A stretch of DNA of 64,000 bases from Microbacterium invictum (GTDB lineage: Bacteria > Actinomycetota > Actinomycetes > Actinomycetales > Microbacteriaceae). The stretch's first letter is position 1; each line of letters begins with the position of its first letter. The stretch lies in assembly GCF_034421375.1 (NCBI RefSeq), contig NZ_CP139779.1, positions 2,790,001 to 2,854,000 of the forward strand, in the 5' to 3' direction. This document shows positions 22,936-34,816 of the stretch, piece by piece. The notes under the pieces were generated by a model. The model was not told the origin of the DNA, made no database searches, and was given only the letters and a program-made list of their open reading frames with translations. The translations under genes and the position numbers were made by a program.

Positions 22936-24366
22936 ATGTCCCGTCGACCTTTCGCGCTCGTCCTCGCCGCGGCATCCCTGCCGATGTTCATGGCGACCCT
23001 CGACAACCTCGTCATGACCAACGCCCTTCCCGTGCTGAGCCGCGAAATGGGGGCGAGCGTGGAGGAGCTGCAGTGGTTCGTCAACGCCTACACGCTCGTG
23101 TTCGCCAGCGCGATCCTCGTCGCCGCGGCTCTCGGCGACCGCTTCGGCCGCCGGACCGTCTTCGCCATCGGCATCGGCGTGTTCGGGCTCGGCTCGGTCC
23201 TGGCCGCCCTCAGCACCGACCCCGGGCAGCTGATCGTCGCCCGGGCGATCCAGGGGCTCGGCGGGGCCGCGGTGCTGCCGCTCTCGCTCGCGCTCCTCAG
23301 CGGAGCGGTCGCGCCCGCACGCCGACCGCTCGCGATCGGCATCTGGGGCGGGGTCTCGGGGCTCGGGGTCGCGGTCGGTCCGCTCGTGGGCGGGGCGATC
23401 ATGGAGGGCTGGTCGTGGCAGGCGATCTTCTGGATCAACGTTCCGGTCGCCCTCGTCGCTATCCCCCTCGCCCTCCTCGTGCTGCCGAACGACCGCGGCG
23501 CGCGGGAGCGCATCGACCTGTGGGGCGCGCTCCTGGCCGCCGCCGGGGTGCTCGCTCTCGTCCACGCGATCGTGCGGGCGAACGACGACGGGTGGGACAC
23601 GATCGGAGTCATCGGCGAACTCGCCCTCGGCGGCATCCTTCTCCTCGCGTTCGTCCTCTGGCAGGCTCGGTCGGCCGCGCCCCTCATCCCGCTCCGGCTC
23701 TTCCGCGACCGGTCGTTCTCGGTGACGAACCTCGTCGGATTCGCGTTCAGCTTCGGCACGTTCGGCGCGGTGTTCCTGCTGATCCAGTTCCTGCAGGTCG
23801 AACAGGGCTCGACCCCGCTCGAGGCCGCGCTGCAGACGACGCCGTGGACCCTCGCCCCGATGATCGTCGCGCCGATCGCCGGGTTCATCGCGCCCCGTGT
23901 CGGCACGCGCCTGTTGCTCGTCAGCGGCCTCGCGCTGCAGGGCGGTGCGCTGGCGTGGATCGCCGCGGTGATGTCATCCGATGTGGCGTACGCGACGCTC
24001 GTGGCGCCCTTCATCATGGCGGGGGTGGGGATGGGACTCGTCTTCGCCCCGTCGGCGACGGCGCTGCTGGCGACCCTCGGGCTCGTCGACCACGCCAAGG
24101 CGTCGGGGGTCAACTCCACCGTGCGCGAGCTCGGGGTCGCGCTCGGCACGGCGGTCATGACCGCGGTCTTCGTCGGCGCAGGCGGCGCCTTGGTGCCCGG
24201 CGAATACGTCGCGGCCGCGCGGCCGGCGATCCTCCTGGGCGCCGCGGTGCTGGGGGTTGCGACGCTGGCGGCCCTGTTCCTCCCCGCCGGGCGCAGCGAG
24301 ACCGCGTCCAGCGCGGTGAAGATCGACGACGAGACCGAGGTCAGCGTCCCCGCAGCAGTCGGGTGA
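22936..24366 (+). CDS. MFS exporter, DHA2 (EmrB/QacA) family
   Basis: A 476-residue proton-driven exporter with about 14 hydrophobic segments. It shows the family motifs: MFMATLDNLVMTNALPVL in helix 1, ALGDRFGRRTVF (motif A) and the helix-5 region GGVSGLGVAVGPLVGG (motif C), typical of antiporters. It probably exports hydrophobic drugs, dyes or a self-made metabolite. ATG 22936 has AAGGAG 5 nt upstream. It is controlled by the divergent TetR gene. The 3' end overlaps the convergent channel gene by 26 bp. Confidence 0.92.
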   Translation: MSRRPFALVLAAASLPMFMATLDNLVMTNALPVLSREMGASVEELQWFVNAYTLVFASAILVAAALGDRFGRRTVFAIGIGVFGLGSVLAALSTDPGQLIVARAIQGLGGAAVLPLSLALLSGAVAPARRPLAIGIWGGVSGLGVAVGPLVGGAIMEGWSWQAIFWINVPVALVAIPLALLVLPNDRGARERIDLWGALLAAAGVLALVHAIVRANDDGWDTIGVIGELALGGILLLAFVLWQARSAAPLIPLRLFRDRSFSVTNLVGFAFSFGTFGAVFLLIQFLQVEQGSTPLEAALQTTPWTLAPMIVAPIAGFIAPRVGTRLLLVSGLALQGGALAWIAAVMSSDVAYATLVAPFIMAGVGMGLVFAPSATALLATLGLVDHAKASGVNSTVRELGVALGTAVMTAVFVGAGGALVPGEYVAAARPAILLGAAVLGVATLAALFLPAGRSETASSAVKIDDETEVSVPAAVG

Positions 24367-24958
24367 GCGGCCCGTCGAGGATGAACAGCAGGAAGGCCGC
24401 CGAGCCGACCCACGGCGAGACGATCACCACGACGACCGAGATGATCACGGCGCTGAGAGCGCCGCGGCCGTAGGCGCGGGCATCGGCCTCGGGAAGATCG
24501 GGCATGAGGTCGGCGCGCCGGCGCACCGCCCACGACCACTGAAGCCAGCTGGTGAGGATCGCCAGGAAGAACGTGATCGGCATGAGCACGCGCCCCGCTG
24601 TGTATGTCGAGTACTCGGTGGTCAGGCCCGTGGCGAAGGGGACGACGACGATGAAGAGCAGCCGGACGTTGTTCAGCCAGATCATGACGCCGTCGGCCCG
24701 GACGATCCACTCGAACTGCTCGACGTGGGTCATCCACAGCAGGCACAGCAGCAGGAAGCTGAGGGCGAAGTTGAAGAACTGGGGGCCCATGGCCGCGAGG
24801 GCGCCCCACATCTCGTCGTTGCTCTCGATCGTGCCGAACGCGTGGGTGGTGAGATCGAGCACCAGCAGTGTCGCGGCGATGGCGAACACCCCGTCGGTGA
24901 AGGCCGCCAGGCGCGTCGCGCCGACCGTTGCCGCGGGGTGGGACCGGGTCCTGATCAC
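24341..24958 (-). CDS. TMEM175-family potassium channel-like protein (DUF1211)
   Basis: A 205-residue membrane protein with six hydrophobic segments and the TMEM175 helix-1 signature RLAAFTDGVFAIAATLLVLDL (the usual FSDGVFAI with Ser replaced by Thr). Bacterial members are single-repeat subunits that assemble as tetrameric potassium-selective channels. The GTG start at 24958 is preceded by TACCCT at 6 nt with no ribosome-binding site. It stands alone, convergent with the MFS gene. Confidence 0.88.
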   Translation of the reverse strand: MIRTRSHPAATVGATRLAAFTDGVFAIAATLLVLDLTTHAFGTIESNDEMWGALAAMGPQFFNFALSFLLLCLLWMTHVEQFEWIVRADGVMIWLNNVRLLFIVVVPFATGLTTEYSTYTAGRVLMPITFFLAILTSWLQWSWAVRRRADLMPDLPEADARAYGRGALSAVIISVVVVIVSPWVGSAAFLLFILDGPLTRLLRGR

Positions 24959-24964
24959 CCCGCC

Positions 24965-24970
24965 AGGGTA
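24965..24970 (-). promoter_or_regulatory. Candidate -10 box for a leaderless transcript (TMEM175-like)
   Basis: TACCCT on the minus strand, 6 nt before GTG 24958. Confidence 0.45.
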
Positions 24971-25050
24971 GCGGCGGCCACCGGCAGGGGCGAGCGCGCG
25001 GCGGCGAGGCCATCGGGCGATTCTGTGGCGGGGCGTACGCCCGGGCAGGC

Positions 25051-26623
<1,573 letters not shown>

Positions 26624-26757
26624 ACTTATGCTCGACCCGCACGCTTTACACATGCCAAGTCGGTTCGTAGGTGAAACACGCCCGACACATTACGCTCATA
26701 CCGTTCATCAATGCCGATGCACCCCGATGTCGGTATTGGCGCCGGACTGGAGGATCT

Positions 26758-28080
26758 GTGAGTCCCACCATCGCTGCGGCTCAGCGGACGAGACGCAGGG
26801 CGGTCCCCGCGATCATCGCCCTGTTCCTGATGCTCATGGGCATCTTCGTGTCATCCGTGCCCGCTTTCGCCACCGACGCGGAGAATCCCTACCGCATCAG
26901 CGGAAACGTCCAGCTCGACGGCGAACCCCTCGAGGGTGTGCGGCTCGTCATCGACGGGCCCGGCGGTGAGCAGGAGGTCGAGACCGACGCGAACGGCCAG
27001 TGGCGTGTGGGGGTCCCCGAGCGAGGAGAGACCTACACCGTCACCCTCGACGAGGAGACCCTGCCCGAGGGCATCGCCGTGGTCGACCCCGAGGACGACT
27101 CCCCCAACATCAAGGAAGTCGAGATGGGGCAGGGCGGCCGCGCGACGGTCAACTTCTTCATCGGCGAGGGCGAGCGCAACGTCACCGGCTTCTTCGACCA
27201 GTTCGTCCAGCGCATCATCCAGGGGCTGAGTTTCGGACTCATGCTGGCGCTTGCGGCCATCGGCCTCTCGCTGGTTTACGGCACCACCGGCATCTCGAAC
27301 TTCGCGCACGGCGAGATGGTCACGTTCGGTGCGGTGATCGCGGCCGCGCTCGTGGGGCCTGCGAGCCTCGCCCTCCCGTGGTGGCTCGGCTTCCCCGTCG
27401 CCGTGGTGCTCAGCGCCGTCCTCGGCCTCGTGATGGACATGGCGCTCTGGCGACCGCTGCGGCGAAGGCGCGTGGGCATCGTGCAGCTGATGATCGTCTC
27501 GATCGGTCTGTCGCTCGCGATGCGCTACACGTTCCAGTTCTTCATCGGCGGTGGCACGATCCAGCTGCCGGGCTCCAACGCCCCGCGGATCCCGCTCTTC
27601 GGCACCGTGGAGCTCAGCGTCATCGACCTCGCGTCCCTGGCCATCTGCATCGTCGTCATCGTCGCCTTCGCGCTGTGGCTGACCCGGTCGCGGATCGGCA
27701 AGGCGACCCGGGCGATCTCGGACAATCCGTCGCTGGCAGCGGCATCCGGAATCGACGTGGACTTCGTCGTCCGCATCGTCTGGATCCTCGCCGGCGCCCT
27801 CGCCGGCCTCGCCGGCATCCTGTACGCGTATTACCGTCCCGGCATCCGCTGGGACATGGGAGCGCAGATTCTGTTGCTGATGTTCGCCGCGGTGATCCTC
27901 GGCGGCCTCGGCACCGCGTACGGCGCGCTCGTCGGCGCGATCATCGTCGGCATCGTCGTCGAGGTCTCGAGCCTGTGGATCCCGTCCGACCTCAAGTACG
28001 CCAGCGCGCTGTTCATCCTCATCGTGATCCTGCTCTTCCGACCACAGGGAATCCTGGGCCGGCGAGAGAGAATAGGTTAG
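26758..28080 (+). CDS. livH: LivH-type ABC permease with N-terminal exported beta-sandwich domain
   Basis: A 440-residue permease of the branched-chain amino-acid (HAAT) ABC family. GTG 26758 has GGAGG 4 nt upstream. Unlike usual LivH (about 290 residues), it begins with a signal-type segment (RRRAVPAIIALFLMLMGIFV, cleavage near AFATDA) and a domain at residues 44-130 of carboxypeptidase-regulatory-like type (RISGNVQLDGEPLEGVRLVIDG, TDANGQWRVGVPERG). The permease proper starts at FFDQFVQRIIQGLSFGLMLA and has the YGTTGISNFAHGEM signature. The extra domain should face outward and may contact the binding protein. First gene of livHMGF. Confidence 0.9.
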   Translation: MSPTIAAAQRTRRRAVPAIIALFLMLMGIFVSSVPAFATDAENPYRISGNVQLDGEPLEGVRLVIDGPGGEQEVETDANGQWRVGVPERGETYTVTLDEETLPEGIAVVDPEDDSPNIKEVEMGQGGRATVNFFIGEGERNVTGFFDQFVQRIIQGLSFGLMLALAAIGLSLVYGTTGISNFAHGEMVTFGAVIAAALVGPASLALPWWLGFPVAVVLSAVLGLVMDMALWRPLRRRRVGIVQLMIVSIGLSLAMRYTFQFFIGGGTIQLPGSNAPRIPLFGTVELSVIDLASLAICIVVIVAFALWLTRSRIGKATRAISDNPSLAAASGIDVDFVVRIVWILAGALAGLAGILYAYYRPGIRWDMGAQILLLMFAAVILGGLGTAYGALVGAIIVGIVVEVSSLWIPSDLKYASALFILIVILLFRPQGILGRRERIG

Positions 28081-28089
28081 GGCCCGGCA

Positions 28090-29059
28090 ATGGACTGGCT
28101 GCAGATCCTCTCAAACTCCGCCTCCTCGATCCTGAGTCCGGCGACCATCGGCTACGCGCTCGCAGCGCTCGGTCTCGCGGTGCACTTCGGGTACACCGGC
28201 CTCATCAACATGGGTATCGCCGGGTTCATGGCGATCGGGGCATACGGCTACGCGATCGGCGTGCTCACCTTCGGACTCGAGTGGTGGCTCGCCGCGCTCC
28301 TCGGTCTCGTCGCGTCGGCCGTCTTCGCCGTCATCCTGGGTATACCGACCCTGCGCCTGCGCGGTGACTATCTGGCGATCGTCACCATCGCTGCGGCCGA
28401 GGTGGTGCGACTGCTCTTCCTCACCACCGCCTTCGACGAGGTCACCGGCTCGGCCGACGGGCTCAGCGGATATCACACGAGCTTCCGTGGTGCGAACCCC
28501 ATCCCCGACGGCACCTACGGGTTCGGACCCTTCACCTACAACGAGACCCAGTGGTGGGTGCGGATCATGGGCCTGCTGACCCTGGCCTTCGCCGTGCTGG
28601 TGGTGTGGATGCTCACGCGCAGCCCCTGGGGCCGCACGATCAAGGGCATCCGCGAGGACGAGGACGCCGTGCGTGCGCTCGGCAAGAACGTGTTCTCGTA
28701 CAAGATGCAGTCCCTGGTGCTCGGCGGTGTGCTCGCCGCGGCCGGCGGCATCGTGTACGCCCTGCCGTCGGCGGTCAGCCCCGGCGTGTACGTGACCTCG
28801 CTGACGTTCTTCGTGTGGACGGCGCTCCTGCTGGGCGGCGCGGCGACCGTGTTCGGCCCGCTCCTCGGATCGCTGATCTTCTGGGTGCTCCAGACGTTCC
28901 TCTCCAACGTCCTCCCGGCGCTGGTGTCGGCGGGCATCCTTCCCTTCATGACCCAGATCCAGGCGGGGACGCTGCGCTTCATCATCGTGGGCGTCGCGCT
29001 CATGCTCCTCGTGATCTTCATGCCGCAGGGCATCCTCGGCAACAAGAAGGAGCTGACCT

Positions 29060-29070
<11 letters not shown>
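28090..29070 (+). CDS. livM: LivM-type ABC permease
   Basis: A 326-residue permease, the partner of LivH in the membrane channel. It has eight to nine hydrophobic segments and the LivM signatures GYTGLINMGIAGFMAIGAYG, LRLRGDYLAIVTIAAAEVVR and GRTIKGIREDEDAVRALGKN (the EAA-like cytoplasmic loop). It lies 9 bp after livH and overlaps livG by 11 bp. Length is normal. Confidence 0.93.
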
Positions 29071-30057
<987 letters not shown>

Positions 30058-30061
<4 letters not shown>

Positions 30062-30816
30062 GCACCCCGACCGAGACCGGCGCGACCACGTCCACCGGAA
30101 CGCCCGTCGTCTTCGTCGACGATGTCCACGCCGGGTACCTTCCCGGCGTGAACATCCTGAATGGATGCTCGCTGGTCGCCCATCAGGGCGAGCTCATCGG
30201 CATCATCGGGCCGAACGGCGCGGGCAAGTCCACGCTGCTGAAGGCCATCTTCGGGCAGGTGAACGTCCGCCAGGGCACCGTCACGCTCGAGGGCGACGAC
30301 ATCACGGGTCTCAAGGCCAACAAGCTCGTCGCGCGTGGGGTCGGCTTCATCCCGCAGACGAACAACGTCTTCCCCAGCCTCACCATCGAAGAGAACCTGC
30401 AGATGGGGCTCTATCAGCGTCCGAGCGCCTACAAGGAGCGCTTGGAGTTCGTCACCGGCATCTTCTCCGAGCTCGGCAAGCGGCTCAAGCAGCGCGCCGG
30501 GTCGCTCTCGGGCGGTGAGCGCCAGATGGTGGCGATGAGCCGCGCGCTGATGATGAACCCCAAGGTGCTTCTCCTCGACGAGCCGTCGGCGGGCCTGTCG
30601 CCCGTGAGGCAGGACGAGGCGTTCATCCGCGTCTCCGAGATCAACAAGGCCGGCGTGACCTGCATCATGGTGGAGCAGAACGCACGCCGCTGCCTGCAGA
30701 TCTGCGACCGCGGATACGTCCTCGACCAGGGACGCGACGCCTACACGGGCACCGGACGCGAACTGCTGAACGACCCCAAGGTCACCGAGCTCTACCTCGG
30801 CACGCTCGGCGCCTGA
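30058..30816 (+). CDS. livF: LivF-type ABC transporter ATPase
   Basis: A 252-residue second ATPase of the importer. Walker A GPNGAGKS is at residues 51-58, then the Q-loop VGFIPQTNNVFP, signature LSGGERQMVAMSRAL and Walker B VLLLDEPSAGLSP. The GTG start overlaps the livG stop (GTGA). Last gene of livHMGF; no terminator hairpin follows directly, and a tandem-repeat region begins 19 bp after the stop. Confidence 0.93.
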
Positions 30817-30834
30817 CGCGGGTCGCTGCCGCGC

Positions 30835-31037
30835 GCCTGCGCCAGATCTGCCCCACGCGCTGCGCCTGCTGGCGCCACGCAACCACCTGCCTGCCTGCCG
30901 GCGCCACGCGCCTACCCCCGTGCCTGCCGGCGCCACACCCCCACCCCCGCGCCTGCCGGCGCCACGCGCCCACCCCCGCGCCTGCCGGCGCCACACCCCC
31001 ACCCCCGCGCCTGATCGAGGGGGCGCATATGGTCGGG
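30835..31037. repeat. 29-bp tandem repeat array after livF
   Basis: Units beginning GCCTGC recur exactly every 29 bp at 30835, 30864, 30893, 30922, 30951 and 30980, and a degenerate one at 31009. The four central units share GCCTGCCGGCGCCAC followed by a C-rich stretch; the outer ones are decayed. No spacers are present, so it is not a CRISPR array. It contains no gene. Confidence 0.75.
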
Positions 31038-31322
31038 TTGAGGCGGCCCGAGGTCACCATTCGCGCCACCTTCACACCTGCGCTGCACCCGCGTTCGCCG
31101 ACGCCGTCGCCGTCGCCCTGATCGAGGGGGTGCATATGGTCAGGTTGCGGCACCCAAGGTCACCATTCGCGCCACCTTCCTGCGGGCGTTCGCATTGAGG
31201 TGGCGCATATGGTCGGGTAGAAGCGCCCGAGCCGACCAATGGCGCCACCTCCCTGCAGCGGGCGGAGCGAGGTGGCGCAACTGGTCGCGCCGAGGCGACG
31301 AAGTCGACCATCTGCGCCACAC
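31018..31322. repeat. Four copies of a GGTGGCGCA-type hairpin repeat
   Basis: Copies lie at about 31018-31072, 31125-31179, 31198-31251 and 31269-31322. Each is an imperfect palindrome of about 54 bp with left arm like GGTGGCGCATATGGTCGG and right arm like CGACCAATGGCGCCACC. Copies 3 and 4 are the best paired. The interval 30817-31498 holds these repeats and no recognisable gene. Confidence 0.7.
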
Positions 31323-31447
31323 CCAACGCCTCTACCCAGTCCTCCTCGCTGCGCGGACGAGTGCGCCCCCGTCCGCATCGCGTCCACCCCCGCGCGCAGC
31401 GTGTGCACCCCTGCACGCGACGCGTGCACACTCGCGCGCAAACGGAC

Positions 31448-31480
31448 ACGGGCCCCGGAGTCGAAGACTCCGGGGCCCGT
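31448..31480 (-). terminator. Terminator hairpin of the binding-protein gene
   Basis: ACGGGCCCCGGAGTC and GACTCCGGGGCCCGT form a perfect 15-bp stem with a GAA loop, 19 bp after the minus-strand stop at 31499. Confidence 0.85.
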
Positions 31481-31498
31481 TGCGATCCTCAGGCTGGA

Positions 31499-32791
31499 TC
31501 AGCCCTCGTACGCCGAGTAGGTGTTGTCCTCGCCGTACTGGTAGATGCCGATCGACGCCTCGGTCGGGTCGCCGACCTCGTCGAAGGTGATCGGGCCGGA
31601 GATGCCGTCGTAGTCGGCCGTGCCGCCACCGAGGATGATGTCGGCGCACTCCGCGTAGCTGGTGCACTTCTCGCCATCACCGTCGCCACCCGAGACCGTG
31701 ATGAGGTTCTCGGCGATCGCTGCGGAGTCGGTCGAACCCGCCGCGAGCGACGCGAGCGCCAGCAGCACGACCGCGTCGAACGACTCGGCGGCGTAGCTGT
31801 ACTCGGTCAGCTCGGGAAGGCCCTCGGCCGCGACCCACTCGTCGAGCGAGGCGGTGAAGTCACCGATCGAGTCGATCGAGAGACCCGGCAGGGTGCCCTT
31901 CGCGCCGGTCAGCGCACCGGGCTCGAGGCCGTCGTCGCTGAAGTCCGACAGGTTGCCGTCGACGAAGTACAGCTTGTCGGCGGGGAACGAGCCCAGCAGG
32001 CCCGGGAGGATCGTCGTGACCTCTTCGAACGTGATCAGGGCGATCGCGTCGGGGTCGGCGGCGAGCACCTCGGAGATCTGCGCGTCGAAGTTCGTGTCAC
32101 CGGTGTTGTACGTCGGTGCCGCCACGACCTCGCCGCCGGCCGCCTCGAACGCCTCGGTGACGTAGCCGGCGAGGCCGGTGCCGTACGAGTCGTTCAGGAC
32201 GATCATGCCGAGCGTCTGGTTGCCGTCCTCGGCGATGAGGTTGCCGAGCACCTCGCCCTGGAGCACGTCCGACGGAGCGGTGCGGAAGTACAGACCGTTG
32301 TCGTCGTACGACGTGAATGCGTCGGAGGTGTTGGCCGGCGAGAACTGGATGACGCCTGCGCCCACGACCTGGTCGATGAACTGCAGCGAGGTGCCCGACG
32401 AGGCCGCACCGATGATGGCCGCGACGTCTTCACCGAGCAGACGCGGGATCTCGGTCTCATAGGCCTTGTTGTCGGTGTCGCCAGAGTCGCCGTAGACGAC
32501 GTCGATCGAGAGCCCGGTCTCGTCCGAGACCTCGTTGATCTGCGATGCGGCGTAGCCGACACCGGCTTCTTCCGGCGGGCCGAGGAAGGCGAGGTTACCG
32601 GTCTGCGGCAGCGCGGTACCGATCTTCAGGGCGAGTTCCTCGCCGGGTGCCGCGGCCGAGGGCTCGGCGCTGCTGTCGCCGCCGGTGTCTCCGCCGCCGC
32701 CGGAACATCCGGCGAGGACGAGGGCGCTGGCGCCTGCGAGCGCGACGGCACCGAGGATGGTGCGCTTGCGCGAGCGAGTGAAGACGCTCAT
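31499..32791 (-). CDS. ABC transporter substrate-binding lipoprotein (LivJ/LivK type)
   Basis: A 430-residue type I periplasmic-binding-protein-fold lipoprotein. A signal peptide ends in the lipobox LVLAGC, so the mature protein is lipid-anchored outside the membrane. A Gly/Asp/Ser linker follows, then the ligand domain (ALKIGTALPQTGNLAFLGPPEE, AAIIGAASSGTSLQFIDQVVG, FSPANTSDAFT). The ligand is probably a branched-chain amino acid or related compound. ATG 32791 has AAGGAG 4 nt upstream. It faces livHMGF tail to tail and is probably the partner of that transporter, but it is transcribed separately. Confidence 0.9.
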   Translation of the reverse strand: MSVFTRSRKRTILGAVALAGASALVLAGCSGGGGDTGGDSSAEPSAAAPGEELALKIGTALPQTGNLAFLGPPEEAGVGYAASQINEVSDETGLSIDVVYGDSGDTDNKAYETEIPRLLGEDVAAIIGAASSGTSLQFIDQVVGAGVIQFSPANTSDAFTSYDDNGLYFRTAPSDVLQGEVLGNLIAEDGNQTLGMIVLNDSYGTGLAGYVTEAFEAAGGEVVAAPTYNTGDTNFDAQISEVLAADPDAIALITFEEVTTILPGLLGSFPADKLYFVDGNLSDFSDDGLEPGALTGAKGTLPGLSIDSIGDFTASLDEWVAAEGLPELTEYSYAAESFDAVVLLALASLAAGSTDSAAIAENLITVSGGDGDGEKCTSYAECADIILGGGTADYDGISGPITFDEVGDPTEASIGIYQYGEDNTYSAYEG

Positions 32792-32968
32792 GTTGCTCCT
32801 TGCTGTGTAAGGGTGCGAAACGGCTCGGGAAAGCCGCTTCCAGTGGGACAAACCTAATCGCGATCCCGTCTCGACAATGTTGCCGTTCGTTAACGATCTG
32901 TAACGCTTGAGAGCGCTCCTGGCCGCACAGTGCAAGAAGCAAGCGCGGAACGCGTATCAGGGTGCAGG

Positions 32969-33727
32969 ATGACACCCGTGGCACGCATCACGGTCATCGG
33001 CGGCACCGGGCTTATCGGACGCAAGGTCGTCGCGCGGCTGCGCACCGCCGGGCACGACGTCCGCGCCGCATCCCCTTCCACAGGCGTCGACCTCGTCACG
33101 GGAGCGGGGCTGGACGCCGCCCTCGCCGGCTCATCCGTCGTCATCGATGTGTCCAAACCGCGCACCTACGACCCTGACGCGGTCTGGCGGCACTTCGACC
33201 TGGCGACGCGCACTCTCGTCGCCGCGGAGGCGCGGGCGGGCGTCATCCATCATGTCGCTCTGTCGGCGGTCGGCACCGAGCGCGTTCCGCAGCCGATCCC
33301 GTTCTATCGGGCGAAGGCGCACGGCGAGGCCATCCTCCGCGAAGAGAGTGCGCCGTTCTCGGTCGTGCGGGCGACGCAGTTCTTCGAGTTCGGAGCGCAG
33401 ATCGGCGCGCAGGCGCGCGCGGGCGGAACGGATGCCGCGCGCGTCGCCGACGCGGACGTGCAGCCGATCGCGGGTGACGACGTCGCCGCGGTGCTCGCGG
33501 GTCTGGTGGATCAGTCGCCGACCCGCGACGCCGCCGAGATCGCCGGCCCGGAGGTGATGACGCTGGCGGACTTCGTCTCGCGGTGCCTCGCCGCGACAGG
33601 GGACGCGCGACCCGTCCTGGCCGATCCCGAAGCCCAGTACTTCGGCGCGCTGATCGACCGGAGCGAGCTGCTCCCCGCCGAGGGCGCCTGGCTCGCCCCC
33701 ACCCGACTGGCCGACTGGCTCGGCTGA
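32969..33727 (+). CDS. NAD(P)-binding atypical SDR (NmrA-like)
   Basis: A 252-residue protein with the Rossmann motif VIGGTGLIGRKV near the N-terminus and an extended-SDR fold of the NmrA/atypical type. The usual catalytic YxxxK appears as FYRAKAHGE. Such proteins are redox sensors or quinone/isoflavone-type reductases; the role here is unknown. ATG 32969 follows an AGGG element at 6 nt; GTG 32978 is an alternative. It stands alone between the binding-protein gene and rarD. Confidence 0.8.
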   Translation: MTPVARITVIGGTGLIGRKVVARLRTAGHDVRAASPSTGVDLVTGAGLDAALAGSSVVIDVSKPRTYDPDAVWRHFDLATRTLVAAEARAGVIHHVALSAVGTERVPQPIPFYRAKAHGEAILREESAPFSVVRATQFFEFGAQIGAQARAGGTDAARVADADVQPIAGDDVAAVLAGLVDQSPTRDAAEIAGPEVMTLADFVSRCLAATGDARPVLADPEAQYFGALIDRSELLPAEGAWLAPTRLADWLG

Positions 33728-33731
33728 GAGC

Positions 33732-34685
33732 TCAGGTCACGGCGCCGACATCCGACACCCCGCGGCGGGCGTGACGGATCGAATCGACCGTCAGCACGAC
33801 GAGGGCGATCCAGACCAGGCTGAACCCGATCCACCGCTCGAGCGGCATCGGCTCCCCCAGCAGGAACGCACCGGTGAGGAACTGCAGGATCGGCGCCAGG
33901 AACTGCAGCAGTCCGATGAGGCTGAGCGGCACGCGCCGGGCACCGGCGGCGAAGAAGAGGAGCGGTGTGGCGGTCACGACACCCGCCATCAAGAGCAGCA
34001 CCGCGTGCCCCACGCCCGCCGTTCCCCACGTGATGCCCGAGGTGAGGCCGACGCTCACGAGAACGGCGATCGCGACAGGGGTGAGCCACAGGGTCTCGAG
34101 CGTCAGACCGCTCACGGCGTCGACCGCGGGGCCGATCTGCTTCTTCACCAGCCCGTAGAGCCCGAACGAGAACGCCAGCGACAGCGCGATCCAGGGGAAG
34201 GCGCCGTAGCCCACGGCGATCACGATGCACGCGACGGCCGCGATCGCGAGGGCGACCCACTGGGTGATGCGCAGGCGCTCGCGCAGCACGACGACGCCGA
34301 GCAGCACTGTGACGATGGGGTTGATGAAGTAGCCGAGGCTCGTCTCGATCACGTGGCCGGTGAGGGCGGCGATGAGGAAGACCTGCCAGTTGATGTAGAT
34401 GAGGATGCCGGCGACCGCCGTCCACAGCAGCAGCCGCCGGGTGCGGAGGATGACGAGGAACTTGCCCCAGCCCCGCGTGATCGCGAGAAGCAGGACGCAG
34501 AAGACCAGCGACAGCAGGATGCGCCAGGCGACGACCTCGAAGGCGCCCGTCGGCTCGAGCAGCAGGAAGTAGAGAGGCAGAAAGCCCCAGATGAGGTAGG
34601 CGGCGAGGGCGTACACCGCGCCGAGGGTGCGCTCGCGCGTCGGATCCGAGGTGGTGGTGCTTCTCTCGGTCGTCTCGCGCGTCAC
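33732..34685 (-). CDS. rarD: RarD-type EamA-family transporter
   Basis: A 317-residue membrane protein with ten predicted hydrophobic segments in two EamA-like repeats. The RarD signature GAVYALAAYLIWGFLPLYF is at residues 22-40, and the remainder follows RarD (WRILLSLVFC, PLSLIGLLQFLAPILQFL). RarD was named for chloramphenicol sensitivity, but the substrate is not established. The GTG start has TAGGCT 6 nt upstream. Its stop lies 4 bp from that of the convergent NAD-binding gene. Confidence 0.9.
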   Translation of the reverse strand: MTRETTERSTTTSDPTRERTLGAVYALAAYLIWGFLPLYFLLLEPTGAFEVVAWRILLSLVFCVLLLAITRGWGKFLVILRTRRLLLWTAVAGILIYINWQVFLIAALTGHVIETSLGYFINPIVTVLLGVVVLRERLRITQWVALAIAAVACIVIAVGYGAFPWIALSLAFSFGLYGLVKKQIGPAVDAVSGLTLETLWLTPVAIAVLVSVGLTSGITWGTAGVGHAVLLLMAGVVTATPLLFFAAGARRVPLSLIGLLQFLAPILQFLTGAFLLGEPMPLERWIGFSLVWIALVVLTVDSIRHARRGVSDVGAVT

Positions 34686-34691
34686 CGGCTC

Positions 34692-34697
34692 AGCCTA
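34692..34697 (-). promoter_or_regulatory. Candidate -10 box for a leaderless transcript (rarD)
   Basis: TAGGCT on the minus strand, 6 nt before GTG 34685. Confidence 0.45.
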
Positions 34698-34760
34698 CGC
34701 GCGAGGCGGAGGATGTTCGCCGGGCCGATCGGAGATCTGTGGCTTGCCCGGCGCGCGAAA

Positions 34761-34792
34761 CGGGGGCCGGATGCCTGAGCATCCGACCCCCG
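34761..34792 (-). terminator. Terminator hairpin after groES
   Basis: CGGGGG-CC-GGATGC and GCATCC-GA-CCCCCG form a 12-bp stem with a 2-nt internal loop and a CTGA loop, between the groES stop and rarD. It makes groES a single-gene transcript. Confidence 0.7.
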
Positions 34793-34816
34793 TGGAGCGG
34801 TGTCGCTGGAGCGAAC

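Noticed and set aside
30835-31037. CRISPR array
   Set aside because: The 29-bp units are contiguous without spacers, and no cas genes are nearby.
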